Below are positions 5,541 through 6,053 of a stretch of 6,053 nucleotides of DNA, in pieces. A program made the translations under genes and the position numbers. The DNA is from CAYSHJ01 sp964589725. GTDB taxonomy: Bacteria; Planctomycetota; Planctomycetia; Planctomycetales; Planctomycetaceae. The notes beneath the pieces are model-generated. The model did not search any database, was not told where the DNA came from, and saw nothing but the letters and a program-made list of their open reading frames with translations. Location of the stretch: positions 1 to 6,053 of the forward strand of contig CAZPUJ010000718.1 in NCBI GenBank assembly GCA_964589725.1, given 5' to 3'. Every line of letters begins with the position of its first letter. Positions within the stretch are counted from its first letter, which is position 1.

Positions 5541-6053
5541 TCAATCCGGTGACGCTGAAGCTCGCAACGCCGCTTGACGCTGACGGTGATACTTCAGTCC
5601 CGGCAGAAAGAAACTGAGGCCGGAAGTGATTCCGAACAAGGCGATCCGCAAGTCGTACACCGGCCACAGCGGCATCAAGGCCATCACCATAGCTGTCAAG
5701 AACATCGCCGCCGCCGGAATGTAAAAAGCTCCGGACAGGATCGACGCTTTAACCAAGAAGACCATGCCGCTGATCAGGCCGAGCACGGGAGAGAGCGACA
5801 GCACCGGCAAGTCCAACGCCGCCTCGACGACGTACAGCAACACGCTGGCGATCATGCTGCCGGCCCAACTGTGTGCGATCTGACGTTCGACAAACGTGAT
5901 CGGTCCCGCGCGGCGACGCAGGTTCCAAAAGATCGCCGCCCACAGGCTCAGCAGCACGCCCCACAAGCCCAGATACAGCAAACGCGATGTCACGCCGGAC
6001 AACAACATCACATTTGTCAGCACGCACATCGCGAACAGGACGACGCTGTGCCA
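5541..6053 (-). CDS. Multi-spanning membrane protein, C-terminal part; possibly the end of a Ser/Thr protein kinase (partial)
   Basis: The frame stays open through the window edge, so the ATG at 6029 is probably internal; 170 residues are visible. From the edge, about six hydrophobic segments can be placed: 1-20, 25-45, 60-80, 82-103, 108-128 and 135-155. Between the second and third lies the motif 'RRRAGPITFVERQIAHSWAG'; later come 'LPVLSLSPVLGLISGMVFLVKA' split over the fourth helix, and 'GLSFFLPGLKYHRQ' at the end. I recall this module from the C-terminal ends of planctomycete Ser/Thr protein kinases, but no kinase motif is inside the window, so that identity is inferred from memory. The C-terminal tail after the last helix is short and basic. 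It is separated from the MoxR cluster by a hairpin, a repeat element and a promoter, so it is probably a separate transcription unit. Confidence 0.75.
   Translation of the reverse strand, partial: WHSVVLFAMCVLTNVMLLSGVTSRLLYLGLWGVLLSLWAAIFWNLRRRAGPITFVERQIAHSWAGSMIASVLLYVVEAALDLPVLSLSPVLGLISGMVFLVKASILSGAFYIPAAAMFLTAMVMALMPLWPVYDLRIALFGITSGLSFFLPGLKYHRQRQAALRASASPD

Noticed and set aside
1..6053. Insertion sequence or transposase gene
   Set aside because: No frame shows transposase motifs; the RAYT expected for the REPIN-like elements is not in this window.

Overview
The window looks like chromosomal DNA from a planctomycete, roughly 55-60% GC by eye. Three things point that way: a MoxR / DUF58 / DUF4350 / DUF4129 gene cluster with long low-complexity regions, an inverted repeat of the 'TRSVSEG / NPKRKRG' type that I know from planctomycete genomes, and a membrane module that I associate with the C-terminal end of planctomycete Ser/Thr protein kinases. 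Taxonomy is from memory and family resemblance, with no search run. The genus cannot be resolved.

Every supported gene is on the minus strand, so transcription runs from high to low coordinates. In that order: (1) the 3' part of a multi-spanning membrane protein (6053-5541), cut by the window edge; (2) a short intergenic region with a GTAG-ended paired-hairpin element (5454-5503) and a plausible promoter; (3) tRNA-Ser(GCU) (5378-5290); (4) a secreted or anchored, Pro/Ser/Gln-rich DUF4129-type protein (5245-3518); (5) a signal-peptide plus one-TM DUF4350-type protein (3392-1908); (6) a MoxR AAA+ ATPase (1712-729); (7) a DUF58 protein (732-1) that overlaps moxR by 4 bp and runs off the window.

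Genes 4-7 form the familiar MoxR-DUF58 type cluster. In such clusters a cytosolic AAA+ chaperone is thought to act on or with DUF58 (usually carrying a C-terminal VWA-like domain) and with membrane-anchored partners in envelope-associated processes. The exact job is not known from sequence. Only 44 bp separate the tRNA 3' end from the preferred DUF4129 start, so the tRNA and cluster may share transcription.

The most unusual content is a set of small inverted elements spread through the cluster. Three of them (315-389, 3457-3521, 5454-5503) have unrelated sequences but one architecture: two inverted 24-nt arms, each beginning with GTAG followed by a 20-nt hairpin. This is the anatomy of REPINs (paired REP sequences mobilised by RAYT/TnpA-REP). 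One lies in frame inside the DUF58 gene and one supplies the stop codon of the DUF4129 gene. A fourth, larger inverted repeat (1761-1895) of another type fills the gap upstream of moxR. No transposase gene is present in the window.
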